Below are positions 23,474-33,441 of a stretch of DNA of 64,000 bases, piece by piece; position 1 is the first letter of the stretch, and every line of letters starts with the position of its first letter. Made by a program: the position numbers and the translations under genes. Source of the stretch: Taxillus chinensis (taxonomy: Eukaryota; Streptophyta; Magnoliopsida; Santalales; Loranthaceae); assembly GCA_023512835.1 (NCBI GenBank), contig CM042084.1, positions 12,177,842 through 12,241,841 of the forward strand, written 5' to 3'. Below the pieces are notes generated by a model. It saw only the letters and a list, made by a program, of their open reading frames with translations. It was not told the origin of the DNA and made no database searches.

Positions 23474-24317
23474 TAATAAGCATATCATAGTGTTCATAAA
23501 AATATTTATAATTATATAATTCAAACCTATATAGATAAGATAAATAGGCCTGATCCCACAGATAATGTATTTTATTTGTAACAAATACCAAAATTGATAA
23601 CCTAGACTTTATTTTTAAGAAATATAAGTAAAATAAAATAAATTAACTAAAATAGCAAAACTAAGATAAATGACAGATGAATGAATAAGGTTAAAAAATA
23701 TTATAGAAATCAATTTCACCTAGCTTTTCACTAAGATTAACCTATTTGAATTAATTGAATTATGTCTCTTTATGTGTGTTGGCATCACTACATCCCCCAA
23801 AAGATTAGATATAACCTTGTGCCAATATGCCTGTTGGCTGTGTGTTGCCAAGAATAAGCAAATATAACAAGGAGAAATGAAGAATAATAAACACAAAAAT
23901 GTCTTTTGAACTATTATATTTGCATTCATAGGTGTACTAATATGATTCAAATGTTATATAGGTGCCTACAAGCCTTTCGAATTCTCATACAAGAGCCTAT
24001 ATCATACTATCATAGTTCCACCTATAATCTACTTTTCGATGGTGAAAATAGGATTAGATAATCTAAATAACAAATAACCAATTAAAGATACTACATGCAT
24101 GACAGTTCAAATATTATCTTAAAGAAATAACAATTTCAATTAATAAAAAAAGATAAATAAAGATCAAAACAAGATTACATTATTCCCTAGAATTACAAAA
24201 TCACACCATGTTTGGGAGATAAACATGAGCCCTATCCCGATATGCATAGAACCCCCAATCGTGCCTCTTCAAGGCCTTAGTCTTGAGTTCTATCATCTCC
24301 TTCTTCATTTTCACAAG
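23474..24317 (-). mobile_element. Antisense gypsy LTR, right part of an LTR split by the chromovirus
   Basis: On the minus strand this reads as the downstream part of an LTR. A TGTGGGATC phrase (plus-strand 23551-23559 region) and a TATAGGTT...TATAAATAT phrase correspond in order to the end of the solo LTR at 31672-33000. Immediately outside, plus-strand 23452-23472 read backwards gives TTGGTGCCATTGTTGAGG, a decayed tRNA-Asp-type primer site. The LTR is cut at 24317 by the chromovirus and continues at 30207. Confidence 0.55.
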
Positions 24318-24677
24318 TGTCACGGACTGAGGCTTATCCTAGCACACTTAGGCTATTTTGGGGTATTTCCCCCTTGTAAAGTGTTGTACTTAGCTTATAG
24401 AGTAAGTTGTAGAGATTTTAGATTTCGATCATATATGATGTCTCCTGGTGACATAGCCAGGGAGTGATGTTGTAAAGCTTTCAAGCATTCAATACAATCA
24501 TTTTTTGCCTTCGTTTAAATCGTTCTTCCGCTAAGTGCTTCCCTACACAATTACTTTACAACGGATCGATGGGTTCCGATCCAAATGTGACGAGTTAGGA
24601 TGACCTAGCGTTCCTTCGTACGGGTGGGAACTAGGTGCTGCACGGGTTAAGCTGCTATAAAGGCTGACCCCATGACA
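24318..24677 (+). repeat. 5' LTR of the Reina-like chromovirus
   Basis: 360 bp, starts TGTCAC and ends ATGACA. Relative to the 3' LTR it lacks about 25 bp (next to the phrase GACATAGCCAG at about 24450-24460) and differs at roughly 14 single positions. Confidence 0.9.
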
Positions 24678-24679
24678 AG

Positions 24680-24691
24680 TGGTATCAGAGC
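24680..24691 (+). promoter_or_regulatory. Primer binding site, initiator tRNA-Met type
   Basis: TGGTATCAGAGC, two bases after the 5' LTR. This is the complement of the 3' end of plant initiator tRNA-Met, the normal primer of chromoviruses and many copia elements. Confidence 0.92.
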
Positions 24692-24746
24692 ACGGTTGGT
24701 GCTAAAGTTCGGTGGAACAATCAAAAACTTCGAGACGGTGCAAAAT

Positions 24747-25386
24747 GACAAATAGAGGATCTGTTGTCATTAGTGGTGGCGACCACGAAGGAGCACCACG
24801 CTAAGGAATGAAGGAGAGATAAGTCCGTTTCGAGGGAAACATGTCCGCTGGAGAGTCGGCTAGCCAAAATGGAGTTGGCATTAGCCGAACAGATGGAGGT
24901 GGTCGAGGAGCACACTGGAAGCATCGAAAAGCTGGACTCAGAGGGTGAGGAAAGCTTTGGGAGGATGCAAGGGCTTCTCAACTCCGTCATGGATGACATG
25001 AACTCTCGGTTCGACGGCCTGAAGGGTTCTCTCATGTCCCAAATCTTGGCGATGCAAGAGGAAATCAAAGAGATCAAGGCGGATTGGTCTCTATGCAAGA
25101 TGGCGGTCACCTAAGGTGGCGTTGGCGGCCATTCCAGCTCCAAAATGGATGTGCCAAAGCCTAAGACCTATGCTGGGTCTAGGAATGCAAGGGAGTTAGA
25201 CAACTTCCTCTAGACTATGGAGCAGTATTTCGATGCCTTGAACATCGTCGACGAGGCAAAGAAGGTGAAGACCGCCCCGCTATACTTAGTCGATTCGGCT
25301 ATGGTGTGGTGGAGGCGACGATATGCCGACAAGGAGTGCGGCCTATGTATCATTGACAACTGGGCGGATTTCAAGCGAGAGATCAA
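24747..25386 (+). pseudogene. Chromovirus gag, N-terminal part
   Basis: Two open pieces in one frame, 24869-25114 and 25217-25386, are separated by stops. The first is a Glu/Met-rich coiled-coil-like segment. The second carries the gag block 'VDSAMVWWRRRYADKE', ending in 'DFKREI', where a foreign insertion begins. The likely original start at about 24747 is in another frame, so the front of gag is broken by at least one shift and two stops. Confidence 0.72.
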
Positions 25387-25799
25387 TGTCACGGGGTCAG
25401 GTTTTCTGCGCCTCTCAACCCACTGCGACACTTAGCTTCTCTATCCACGGTCCGCTAAGTTTAGCCTTTGAGGGTTGAAGCGCACGTAGACTGGTTTCGC
25501 CCTATCACTGGGCTCATTAGGAGAACAGCTCCAGTTCCTGACCAGTTTGTGTAAGGATGGTCAAATCCTTTCTTTAACGTCAAGTCCTCGACTAGCGGCG
25601 TGCTCCCCGCATTCAACCGGGTCGGCACGTCTGAACTCCGAATGGGTTCCATCCGTTTTCCTCCACGAACTGCCTGGAACCTTCCGCTGCACACCATCTA
25701 CGCTTTCAACCAACCCCTCTCCTTTACGTAGCACGAATACATTCCTGAATCGTGCCACTGAGAAACGTCCCGCCAGCACCACGCTGCTCGAGTCATGAC
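25387..25799. mobile_element. 413-bp insertion in chromovirus gag, candidate solo LTR or TRIM
   Basis: The gag frame stops making sense at 25387 and resumes at 25800. The insert begins TGTCACGGGG and ends ...CATGAC(A). ATCAA occurs on both sides (25382-25386 and 25800-25804). Removing the insert with one ATCAA copy brings the two gag halves into the same frame, so this is a true insertion with a 5-bp duplication. Its size, TG...CA-like ends and duplication length fit a solo LTR or a terminal-repeat miniature. It differs from the host LTR after the first eight bases and encodes nothing recognisable. Confidence 0.75.
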
Positions 25800-26927
25800 A
25801 TCAAGGCCCAGTTCTATCCCCAAAATGCGAAAGACGAGTCCCGGGCGAAACTTCGGCGTCTTACCCACAAAGGCACGGTGCGGGAGTACGTCCGTGAATT
25901 TTTCGAGCTGATATTGGAGATCTCGGATATGTCCGCGAAGGATTCACTATTTTCCTTCATGGACGGATTGCAACAATGGGTGAAATTGGAGCTGCAGCGG
26001 AGAAATGTGCAGGACCTGGCGTCGGCCATGGCGGTGGCTGAATCACTCATTGAATACAAGAAGCCGGAGAAGGCCACTAGCTCTTCATCGACTTCCAAGA
26101 CGAACAGGTTCCACAAGGAGAAGCGTAGGGGAGACAACCGAAGTGAAGGAAAAGGGAGACCCTTCCAACCATCTAAAGACTTTCGCCCAAAACATTTCAC
26201 GAATAGTTCCAAGGACGGGGAGAAGCCAATGATCTCCTGTTTCCTTTGCGAAGGCCCTCACAAGGCGTTTGAGTGCCCGAAGCGCTCCAAGCTCTCGGCG
26301 ACGATCAATGAAGACGAAGGAAGGGATGCGAAGGATCTAAGACTTGGTTCCTTGCAACTCCTCAATGCAATCAAAGCGAAGGTGGAGGTGCCACCATCCG
26401 GAAGACAGAAGGGGCGCATGTACGTGCTCGCTAAGGCCAACAACCTTGAAACTAAGGCCTTGGTGGACACGGGTGCAACCAACAACTTCATCAAGGTCGA
26501 AAAAGCTCGTAGACTGGGGATAGTGTATAAGGAAGAGAAGGGTTGGCTGAAGGCGGTGAACTCCAGCGCTAGTCCAATCCATGGTGTGGCTCGAGGCGTC
26601 GAGCTAAGTATTGGCGAGTGGAGAGGCAAGGTGAATCTCTCCGTGGTGTCAATGGACGACTATCCCATGGTGTTGGGGATGGAGTTCATTGACCAGGTGC
26701 GGGCAATTCCAATTCCTAGCACCAACACAATGTGCATCATGGACGAGGGGAAAACGTGCATGGTGAAAGTAATGAGGGAGGAGGAACTCAAGGCGAGGTC
26801 TCTTTTAGCGCTCCAACTGTCTAAAGGAGTTAGGCGACAAGAGCCAACCTTCATTGCTATGGTGAAGGAAGGATGCCCAAGTGTTGGGGAGGAGCCCCCA
26901 ACCGAAGTGAAGACGGTCCTTGAATAG
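25800..26927 (+). CDS. Chromovirus gag C-terminus and aspartic protease
   Basis: The open frame extends from 25752, but only from 25800 is it element-derived. Gag continues with 'LTHKGTVREYVREFFELI' and a basic Lys/Arg/Ser segment. A zinc knuckle of CCHC type ('CFLCEGPHKAFEC') lies at about residues 157-170. The protease then follows with D-T-G-A in 'ALVDTGATNNFI' and 'MVLGMEF' as its C-terminal motif. The frame ends at a TAG at 26925-26927, in phase with the RT frame starting 12 bp later. Confidence 0.83.
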   Translation: MKAQFYPQNAKDESRAKLRRLTHKGTVREYVREFFELILEISDMSAKDSLFSFMDGLQQWVKLELQRRNVQDLASAMAVAESLIEYKKPEKATSSSSTSKTNRFHKEKRRGDNRSEGKGRPFQPSKDFRPKHFTNSSKDGEKPMISCFLCEGPHKAFECPKRSKLSATINEDEGRDAKDLRLGSLQLLNAIKAKVEVPPSGRQKGRMYVLAKANNLETKALVDTGATNNFIKVEKARRLGIVYKEEKGWLKAVNSSASPIHGVARGVELSIGEWRGKVNLSVVSMDDYPMVLGMEFIDQVRAIPIPSTNTMCIMDEGKTCMVKVMREEELKARSLLALQLSKGVRRQEPTFIAMVKEGCPSVGEEPPTEVKTVLE

Positions 26928-26939
26928 TTTGGGGACGTT

Positions 26940-28664
26940 ATGCCACCCAAACTCCCCAAACAACTTCCGCCGAAGCGAGAGGTGGACCATAGGATCGAGC
27001 TAGAGGCCGGTGCAAGGCCTACTGCTGCGGTGCCCTATCGGATGGCACCACCAGAGTTGGAGGAACTTCGGAGACAATTGAAAGACTTGTTGGATGTCGG
27101 GTTCATTCGGCCATCCAAAGCGCCATTTGGAGCACCGATGTTGTTCCAAAAGAAGCACGATGGGTCGATGCGGCTATGCATTGACTATAGGGCGCTCAAC
27201 AAGATCACTATGAAGAACAGTTACCCCATTCCACTCATATCCGACCTATTTGATCAACTTGGTGCTACGAGATGGTTCTCAAAGCTAGACTTGCGGTCAG
27301 GATATTGGCAAGTGCGGATAGCCGAAGGTGATGAGGCAAAGACGGCGTTCGTCACAAGATACGGCTCTTACGAGTTCTTGGTGATGCCCTTTGGCCTCAC
27401 AAACGCCCCTGCCACATTTTGTACGTTGATGAACCGGATCTTCCAACCATTCTTGGACAGATTCGTCGTAGTGTACCTTGATGACATTGTCGTCTATAGC
27501 AAAACGTTGGAGGAACACAAGGCATACTTACGGCGGGTTTTCCAAATCTTAAGGGAGAACCAACTCTTTATGAAGAAGGAGAAATGTGAATTTGCGAAGA
27601 AGGAGGTGCCCTTTTTGGGTCACATCATTGGCGGCGGCAAACTAAAGATAGACAACAAGAAAGTGTTAGCTATCAAGGAATGGGAGACGCCCAAGAAAGT
27701 CCCAGAGATGCGTTCTTTCCTTGGCTTGGTTAACTACTATAGAAGATTCATCTGTGGCTATTCCCACATTGCCGCACCCTTGACAGAACTATTAAAGAAG
27801 AACAAGACTTGGGTGTGGAATGATGCTTACCGAGAGGCATTCAAGAAGTTGAAGCAAGCCGTGACAAACGGACCGGTGATGGCACTGCCGGACCATACAA
27901 AGCCTTATGAAGTTCACACGGATGCTTCAGACTTTGCCATCGGTGGAGTTCTAATGCAGGAGGGGCATCCTATAGCATATGAAAGCCGAAAACTCAATGG
28001 CACCAAACGGAGGTACGCGGTGCATGAAAAAGAGATGACGACAGTTATGCATTGCCTTTGGGTGTGGAGGCATTACTTGCTAGGGTCCAAGTTCGTGGTG
28101 AAGACGGACAATATTACTACGAGTTATTTCCTAACCCAAAGGAACTTAACTCCGAAGCAAGCACGGTGGGAAGGACTCCTAGCGGAATTTGACTTTGTGC
28201 TCGAGTACAAACTGGGCACAAATAATGTGGTAGCCGATGCACTAAGTCGAAAGGTGGAACTCGCAGCCATTAGCCAACCACAATTCCCCCTGGTGGACAA
28301 ACTGAAGGAAGGAATGGAGCATGATCCATTAGCCAAGTCCTTGGTGGAATGCATCAAAGCTGGGAAGACGCGACGATTTTGGCTAAGGGACGACTTGCTC
28401 CATACTCGAGGGGAACGGGTGTACGTTCCCAAATGGGGAAGTTTGAGGAGAGACATCCTCAAAGAATGTCACGACTCGAGGTGGGCTGGCCATCCCGGAG
28501 TCGATCGTACCTTGGCGTTGGTGGAACGGAGCTACTACTGGCCTCAACTTTACGAGGACGTCCAAGTGTACGTGAGGATTTGTCTTGTGTGCCAACAAGA
28601 CAAGATAGAGAATCGGCAATCGGCGGGATTGTTAGAACCGTTTCCCACTTCGGAAAGACCTTAA
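26940..28664 (+). CDS. Chromovirus reverse transcriptase, RNase H and integrase zinc finger
   Basis: 574 codons without interruption. RT: '[11 protein letters not shown]', '[15 protein letters not shown]', '[13 protein letters not shown]' and the catalytic Y-L-D-D at about residues 178-181. RNase H: '[13 protein letters not shown]', '[19 protein letters not shown]', 'KTDNITT', '[11 protein letters not shown]'. Integrase zinc finger: His/His half in '[10 protein letters not shown]' and Cys/Cys half in 'CLVCQQDK'. All catalytic residues I can check are present. The frame ends at a TAA (28662-28664) where related elements normally carry a Trp codon. The same frame resumes at 28665. Confidence 0.88.
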   Translation: MPPKLPKQLPPKREVDHRIELEAGARPTAAVPYRMAPPELEELRRQLKDLLDVGFIRPSKAPFGAPMLFQKKHDGSMRLCIDYRALNKITMKNSYPIPLISDLFDQLGATRWFSKLDLRSGYWQVRIAEGDEAKTAFVTRYGSYEFLVMPFGLTNAPATFCTLMNRIFQPFLDRFVVVYLDDIVVYSKTLEEHKAYLRRVFQILRENQLFMKKEKCEFAKKEVPFLGHIIGGGKLKIDNKKVLAIKEWETPKKVPEMRSFLGLVNYYRRFICGYSHIAAPLTELLKKNKTWVWNDAYREAFKKLKQAVTNGPVMALPDHTKPYEVHTDASDFAIGGVLMQEGHPIAYESRKLNGTKRRYAVHEKEMTTVMHCLWVWRHYLLGSKFVVKTDNITTSYFLTQRNLTPKQARWEGLLAEFDFVLEYKLGTNNVVADALSRKVELAAISQPQFPLVDKLKEGMEHDPLAKSLVECIKAGKTRRFWLRDDLLHTRGERVYVPKWGSLRRDILKECHDSRWAGHPGVDRTLALVERSYYWPQLYEDVQVYVRICLVCQQDKIENRQSAGLLEPFPTSERP

Positions 28665-28673
28665 GAAAGTGTT

Positions 28674-29759
28674 TTGATGGACTTCATTGTTTGTCTCCCA
28701 AGATCCGAAGGATGCGGTACGATCATTGTGGTGGTCGACCAATTCTCTAAATATGGAGTTTTCATTCCAGCTCCGAAGGACTACACGGCAGACGACACGG
28801 CCCGACTATTCTTCAAGTACGTGGTGAAGTACTGGGGCATTCCAAAGACAATTGTGAGCGATCGCGACTCACGATTCACTGGGCGATTTTGGACCGAGCT
28901 GTTCCGAATAATGGGTTCGGACTTAAACTTTTCAATAAGTTTCCACCCACAAATAGACGGCCAAACTGAACGTGTCAATGGATTACTAGAGCTGTATCTG
29001 AGGCACTACGTAAGTGCCAATCAAAGAGATTGGGCCAAGTTGCTGGACATAGCCCAATTCTCATATAATTTGCAGAAGAGCGAGTCCACGAATGAGAGCC
29101 CGTTCGAACTCACAACTGGGCAGCAACCATTGACGCCCACTTCCATCACTCGGGGGTATACTGGAAAGAGCCCCACGGCGTTCAAGTTTGCAAAAGGATG
29201 GCATGAACAGACGGATCTGGTCAGGGCATACTTGCACAAAGCAGAGAAGAAGATGAAGAAGTGGGCGGATCAACAAAGGAGGGCCTTGGAGTTTCAAGAA
29301 GGAGACATGGTGATGCTCAAACTCCTTCCGCGCCAAACCAAAGCACTCAGACAATTGCATAAGGGTTTGGTGCACCGTTATGAGGGGCCTTTCAAAGTAC
29401 TTAAGAGAGTTGGAAAGGTCTCATACAAACTGGACCTCCCGACTAGCTTACAAAGGCATCCGGTGTTCCACGTTAGTTTGCTCAAGCCTTACCATGAAGA
29501 CTTAGAAGATATGAGCGGACAGCGGGTGGTGCGGACACCAACAGCATCAACAGGCAAGACCTATGACAAAGAGATAGAGAAAATTCATTCTCGTAGAGTC
29601 GTGCCAAGAAGAGGCGTAGATCCAAGCCGGGTGGAGTACTACGTCCAATGGAAGAACAAGCCGGTTGAAGAAGCAAGCTGGGAGAAGGAAGAGGATCTAG
29701 GGCAATTCTCCAAGGAGATTGAAGAGTACCGTGAAGGAATCGAACGCTACATCAGGTAG
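28674..29759 (+). CDS. Chromovirus integrase core, GPY region and chromodomain
   Basis: 361 codons in the same frame as the two ORFs before it. Core: first Asp in 'MDFIVCLP', second in 'TIVSDRDSRF', catalytic Glu in 'DGQTERVNGLLELYLR'. The GPF/Y-type module follows ('RYEGPFKVLKRVGKVSYKL', 'HPVFHVSLLKPYH'). A chromodomain ('VEYYVQWKNKPVEEASWEKEEDL') closes the protein at about residues 318-345. Chromodomains steer integration toward marked chromatin. The element's true integrase start lies upstream in the preceding ORF; the Met at 28674 is only the first after the stop. Confidence 0.88.
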   Translation: MMDFIVCLPRSEGCGTIIVVVDQFSKYGVFIPAPKDYTADDTARLFFKYVVKYWGIPKTIVSDRDSRFTGRFWTELFRIMGSDLNFSISFHPQIDGQTERVNGLLELYLRHYVSANQRDWAKLLDIAQFSYNLQKSESTNESPFELTTGQQPLTPTSITRGYTGKSPTAFKFAKGWHEQTDLVRAYLHKAEKKMKKWADQQRRALEFQEGDMVMLKLLPRQTKALRQLHKGLVHRYEGPFKVLKRVGKVSYKLDLPTSLQRHPVFHVSLLKPYHEDLEDMSGQRVVRTPTASTGKTYDKEIEKIHSRRVVPRRGVDPSRVEYYVQWKNKPVEEASWEKEEDLGQFSKEIEEYREGIERYIR

Positions 29760-29808
29760 TTTGATGAGCTCGAGGAAGCCGAAGACGCAACGAGGACGCT
29801 GCGAAATC

Positions 29809-29821
29809 GGGTGGGGGAGAA
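29809..29821 (+). promoter_or_regulatory. Polypurine tract of the chromovirus
   Basis: GGGTGGGGGAGAA lies directly before the 3' LTR (TGTCAC at 29822), the expected plus-strand primer. Confidence 0.8.
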
Positions 29822-30206
29822 TGTCACGGACCGAGGCTTATCCTAGCACACTTAGGCTATTTTAGGGTATTTCCCCCTTGTAAAGTGTTGTACTTAGCTT
29901 ATAGAGTAAGTTGTAGAGATTTTAGATTTCGATCATATATGATGTCTCCTTGTGACATAGCCAGAAAAGTGTTAACATCTATATGTAGGGGAGTGATGTT
30001 GTAAAGCTTTCAAGCAATCAATACAATCGTTTGTTGCCTTCGTTTAAATCGTTCTTCTGCTAAGCGCTTCCCTACACAATTGCTTTACAACGGATCGATG
30101 AGTTCCGATCCAAATGTGACGAGTTAGGCTAACCTAGCGTTCCTTCGTATGGGTGGGAACTAGGTGCCGCACGGGTTAAGCTGCTATAAAGGCTGACCCC
30201 GTGACA
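29822..30206 (+). repeat. 3' LTR of the Reina-like chromovirus
   Basis: 385 bp, starts TGTCAC and ends GTGACA, a perfect terminal inverted hexamer. It holds the extra stretch AAAAGTGTTAACATCTATAT at about 29965-29984 that the 5' LTR lacks. Confidence 0.9.
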
Positions 30207-30744
30207 CAAGGGACCCTAGACAACTCCCTACTCTATTCTCTATCTTGGCCTCACGACCATTTATCCATCTAGTGTCTTAATAATGTATTCACTTCTTCCT
30301 TTTACAGTCTAATCATCAATAGAGGAGTCCTAGGGCAAATGAATGTGGAATAGGGTTTGGTTATGATACATGGTCGAAATAGGCCCACGTCGACCATATG
30401 TAGTTGACACTAACCACTGCTGTGCGTCGACCTAAGGCCATGTCGAACAAATGGAAGGCTTCTGGTGAATCTGTCTCTACCATGTCAACTAATTGTGAAT
30501 TGTCACCAATCGAAAACAGCTCACATCGACGAGTCTAATTTGACTAAAGTACTTACTGCCTCCTTTGCTTATCCAAAAAACCTGTAAACGGACCTACAAC
30601 AGTTATAAAACGCGTATAAATACTCCACAATACTGTTACGCTCAAATTATCATATAAACACTTAAATCAATATAATAGCTGAATGTTTCTCTTAAATTAA
30701 GCTCAAAAGCTATAGAATAATATGCATAAAATGTGATATTATCA
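30207..30744 (-). mobile_element. Antisense gypsy LTR, left part of the split LTR
   Basis: Continues the LTR interrupted at 24317. It holds several GTCGAC-type palindromes at about 30390-30535. On the minus strand it starts near TGATAATATCACATTTTATG (30744 going left), which matches the style of the solo LTR start (TGATGAACCCATTTTATATG). The combined split LTR would be about 1.38 kb. Confidence 0.5.
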
Positions 30745-31671
30745 TGCAACATGAAAATTGAAGAATAAAATGTAAGGAAACTTGTTGTTGCCACATTTTC
30801 TCTTGATTTAGGAAGAATGGTGTGATAAGAAAAGTAAAAAAGAAATTATAAAAACAATATTAGTAAAACTTTAACTTGGGTATGAAACCTTTTGAAGGAA
30901 ATAACATATTATATTATAGAACTTTTATATACTTAATTTGACGAATTATATATATATATATATATTAATAGAAAAATACTTGATGAGTCTAAGCTTACAA
31001 ATGAGGCGAACGAAATTATACTCAAACTTGTTTAATTATATAACAAAATTTAAAATAATTCATTTATATCTTATAAGCATTATACCATTAGTTTTATTAA
31101 CCGAACATTATGCTGCTTAGCATATTTGTAACCATCAATAATAAACCTATCAAATTTGGTTAACCGGTAGCTCAAAATTTGATATTTAATACAATTTTTA
31201 GTCAAAACACATATCTCGAATTTGTGGTTAATATAGTTTTATTGTTCTATGTAGACAAATTGATTGAAATATTTGGCTATTTCATTGTGAATGCTCTAAT
31301 AGCATCAATTGCACACTATCTGTATGCATTTGTTGGTTAATTTGGAGAATCAGTTTAACAAAAGTGTCTTAAAGTTAAACCTTCCAAACTCTCTATTATA
31401 ATTAAAACATTAACAAAATGAATAGTAACTCTCTAAATCTAACCCAATATTATTAACTTTATATTTATTAAAATATTATATATTTTCTCACTATATTTGT
31501 TTTTTTATTTAAAAGAATAAATAAATAATTTTAAAAATCATTTAATTGATAAATGATTAAAATATAAAAGCTCAAAAGTAAACTTTAAAAAGTAGATTGT
31601 TAAAATAAAAAAATATTTAAGATTATTTTAAAAACTAATTTTTGAGACTTAACAAAAGAGTACTGAGTAAA
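30745..31671. other. A+T-rich spacer with a MITE fragment
   Basis: No gene. A (TA)n run is present at about 30946-30966. About 31130-31315 resembles the right half of the Tourist-like MITE at 48979-49264, in the same orientation. Confidence 0.45.
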
Positions 31672-33000
31672 TGATGAACCCATTTTATATGCATTTTTGG
31701 TATGCATTCATCCCTTATTTTAATGGATTTTAGAGTGTTTCATTGTGTTTGAGTTATGTTTTATTTGATTAATGTGTTTTTAGTATTTTTGTCATGTTTT
31801 GGTGTGTTTTGTGTATTTTGATGTGTTTTGTAGGTATTTGGAGCAATTTGGCCCAAACAGAGTTGAAAAAAGGGTAAAACTGGGATCAAATAATGTTAGA
31901 CAACTAAAAAGTACTTTACACAGGCCATGGCCACGATTTTTGGTGGCCATGGCCTGTGTCGACGACATTTCTCCTTTTTCTTTTTCTTTTATATATTTTT
32001 CTTAATTATTTTAATGTAATAATTGGGGGAGTATATAAGGGCCATGTTTTATGTTAGAATTAGTGATTCTGAACCATTGGGGAGTCGTCCTTGGCGGTTC
32101 AAGAATCTTGGCTTTGATTTTAGATTTCTCTTTTGATTTTGGAGAATTTTATGTGATCTTGTATAGAGAACACTTTGATTTTGGGAGTGGATCGTTTGTA
32201 TGCCTTCGTGACAGGTTGGTTCATCTTCTTTTCTCCCATTGTAATCCCAATTTCATGATTTTATATATAAATATGTTTATTCAAATTCTCATGGGATAAT
32301 CCATTCTTCCTAGGGATTGAGGGTAACCTAATCCCAATTTCTTGATTGTATGTGTTTTTTATTTAATTATTTCTTATTTTTTTCATAAAAAATTTCATTT
32401 TATTAATTGAATCCGTGTTTGGGCGTCGCGAACCTATTACATGTCTTAGATAATTGATGGAAGGACCGAAAGGTGAACCTCGATTATCGAAACTATAGAA
32501 TGAGACCTAGAACTTGCGTGTCACGAGAGTAGTCCGTGATCCTAGGATGAATCATGGTTGATCACCTATTAATGGGTTTGATCCTATTTCAGTAGGTCAC
32601 GAGAGTAAGTCATTGCTGGGGTTAGGCACGCTGCTATTTGTGCGAAAGCGGTTGACAGTTACATTAGGATCGGCCACCTTCACATGTTAGAGAATTAATA
32701 GGAATAATTAATTAAACCATACAATTACAGATTGGAAATTGTGGTGAACCTCAGCCCTTAGACATTTATTTCTTATTTTTCCTTTTCTCTAGGATTGTTT
32801 TGTTTTATTTATTTTATTTTATTATTTTTATTTATTTATTTAATTTCTCTACCATTATTTGCTTAGACAATAGGAGCGCAATTAAGTTATAGATTTTCAA
32901 CCGTGTCTCTGTGGGATCGACCCTGACTTACCCTTCTATAGGTTAGTTAGGTTTATAAATATTATTTTGAGAGCGTTAGTGCGACAAAAACGCCCTATCA
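31672..33000 (+). mobile_element. Solo LTR of a Tat/Athila-related gypsy element
   Basis: 1329 bp, starting TGATGAACCC and ending CGCCCTATCA. The flanks are GTAAA (31667-31671) and ATAAA (33001-33005), a target duplication with one transition. The terminal phrase GTGCGACAAAAACGCCC parallels GTGCGACAAACGCCCC at the end of the Athila-like LTR. No internal region follows, so it is a solo LTR left by recombination between LTRs. A 17-bp perfect inverted repeat sits in its U3-like part. Confidence 0.72.
31918..31959. repeat. 17-bp perfect hairpin in the solo LTR
   Basis: Arms ACACAGGCCATGGCCAC (31918-31934) and its exact reverse complement (31943-31959) are separated by 8 bases. Each arm itself contains the palindrome GGCCATGGCC. 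Transcribed, it would form a strong stem-loop; as DNA it is a cruciform candidate. Confidence 0.92.
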
Positions 33001-33440
33001 ATAAACAATAAATAAACACAAATGATTTGTATATCTGCAAATGAACTTGATATTGTATGAGCATTTTAACTCAATGCCTATACCCATATACCAATTTGTC
33101 TTTTAATTATTTATATCTAATTATTCTTGAGTATTTTTAAAAAATTTATAATATATATTAACGAATGAAAAAAGAAAAATATAAGTAAAATAAAACATAA
33201 TAATATGTGTATTTATGTAAACTTTTGTAAATAAATTCATTTTAATATAATAAATGTATAAAAACAAATAAATGTAAATACACATATAGATGCATATATA
33301 ATTATATATATAAATTTGTATAAACAAATTATTTAAATAATATATATTGATATATTAAAATAAAAAAATATTTTTTAAAAAAATTAAAGGTATAGGTCAT
33401 ATTTGAGATGGTCAAATATAAAACTATAATCCACAAAATT
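33001..33440. other. A+T-rich spacer
   Basis: Very A+T-rich, with TATA and ATTTA words. No gene or repeat structure of note seen. Confidence 0.5.
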
Positions 33441-33441
33441 A

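Larger units (their letters stand above)
24318..30206 (+). mobile_element. Reina-like chromovirus (Ty3/gypsy), nearly intact
   Basis: A 5.9-kb element with short LTRs beginning TGTCACGGAC and ending GTGACA (GTGACA/ATGACA). Flanks share CAAG at 24314-24317 and 30207-30210. If the terminal A is counted in the duplication, ACAAG repeats as 5 bp. An initiator-Met primer site follows the 5' LTR. Gag, protease, RT, RNase H and integrase follow, with a C-terminal chromodomain. Chromodomain, short LTRs and small size fit the Reina lineage; this lineage call is inference. The two LTRs differ at about 14 positions plus one 25-bp indel. It inserted into an older antisense gypsy LTR. Confidence 0.88.
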
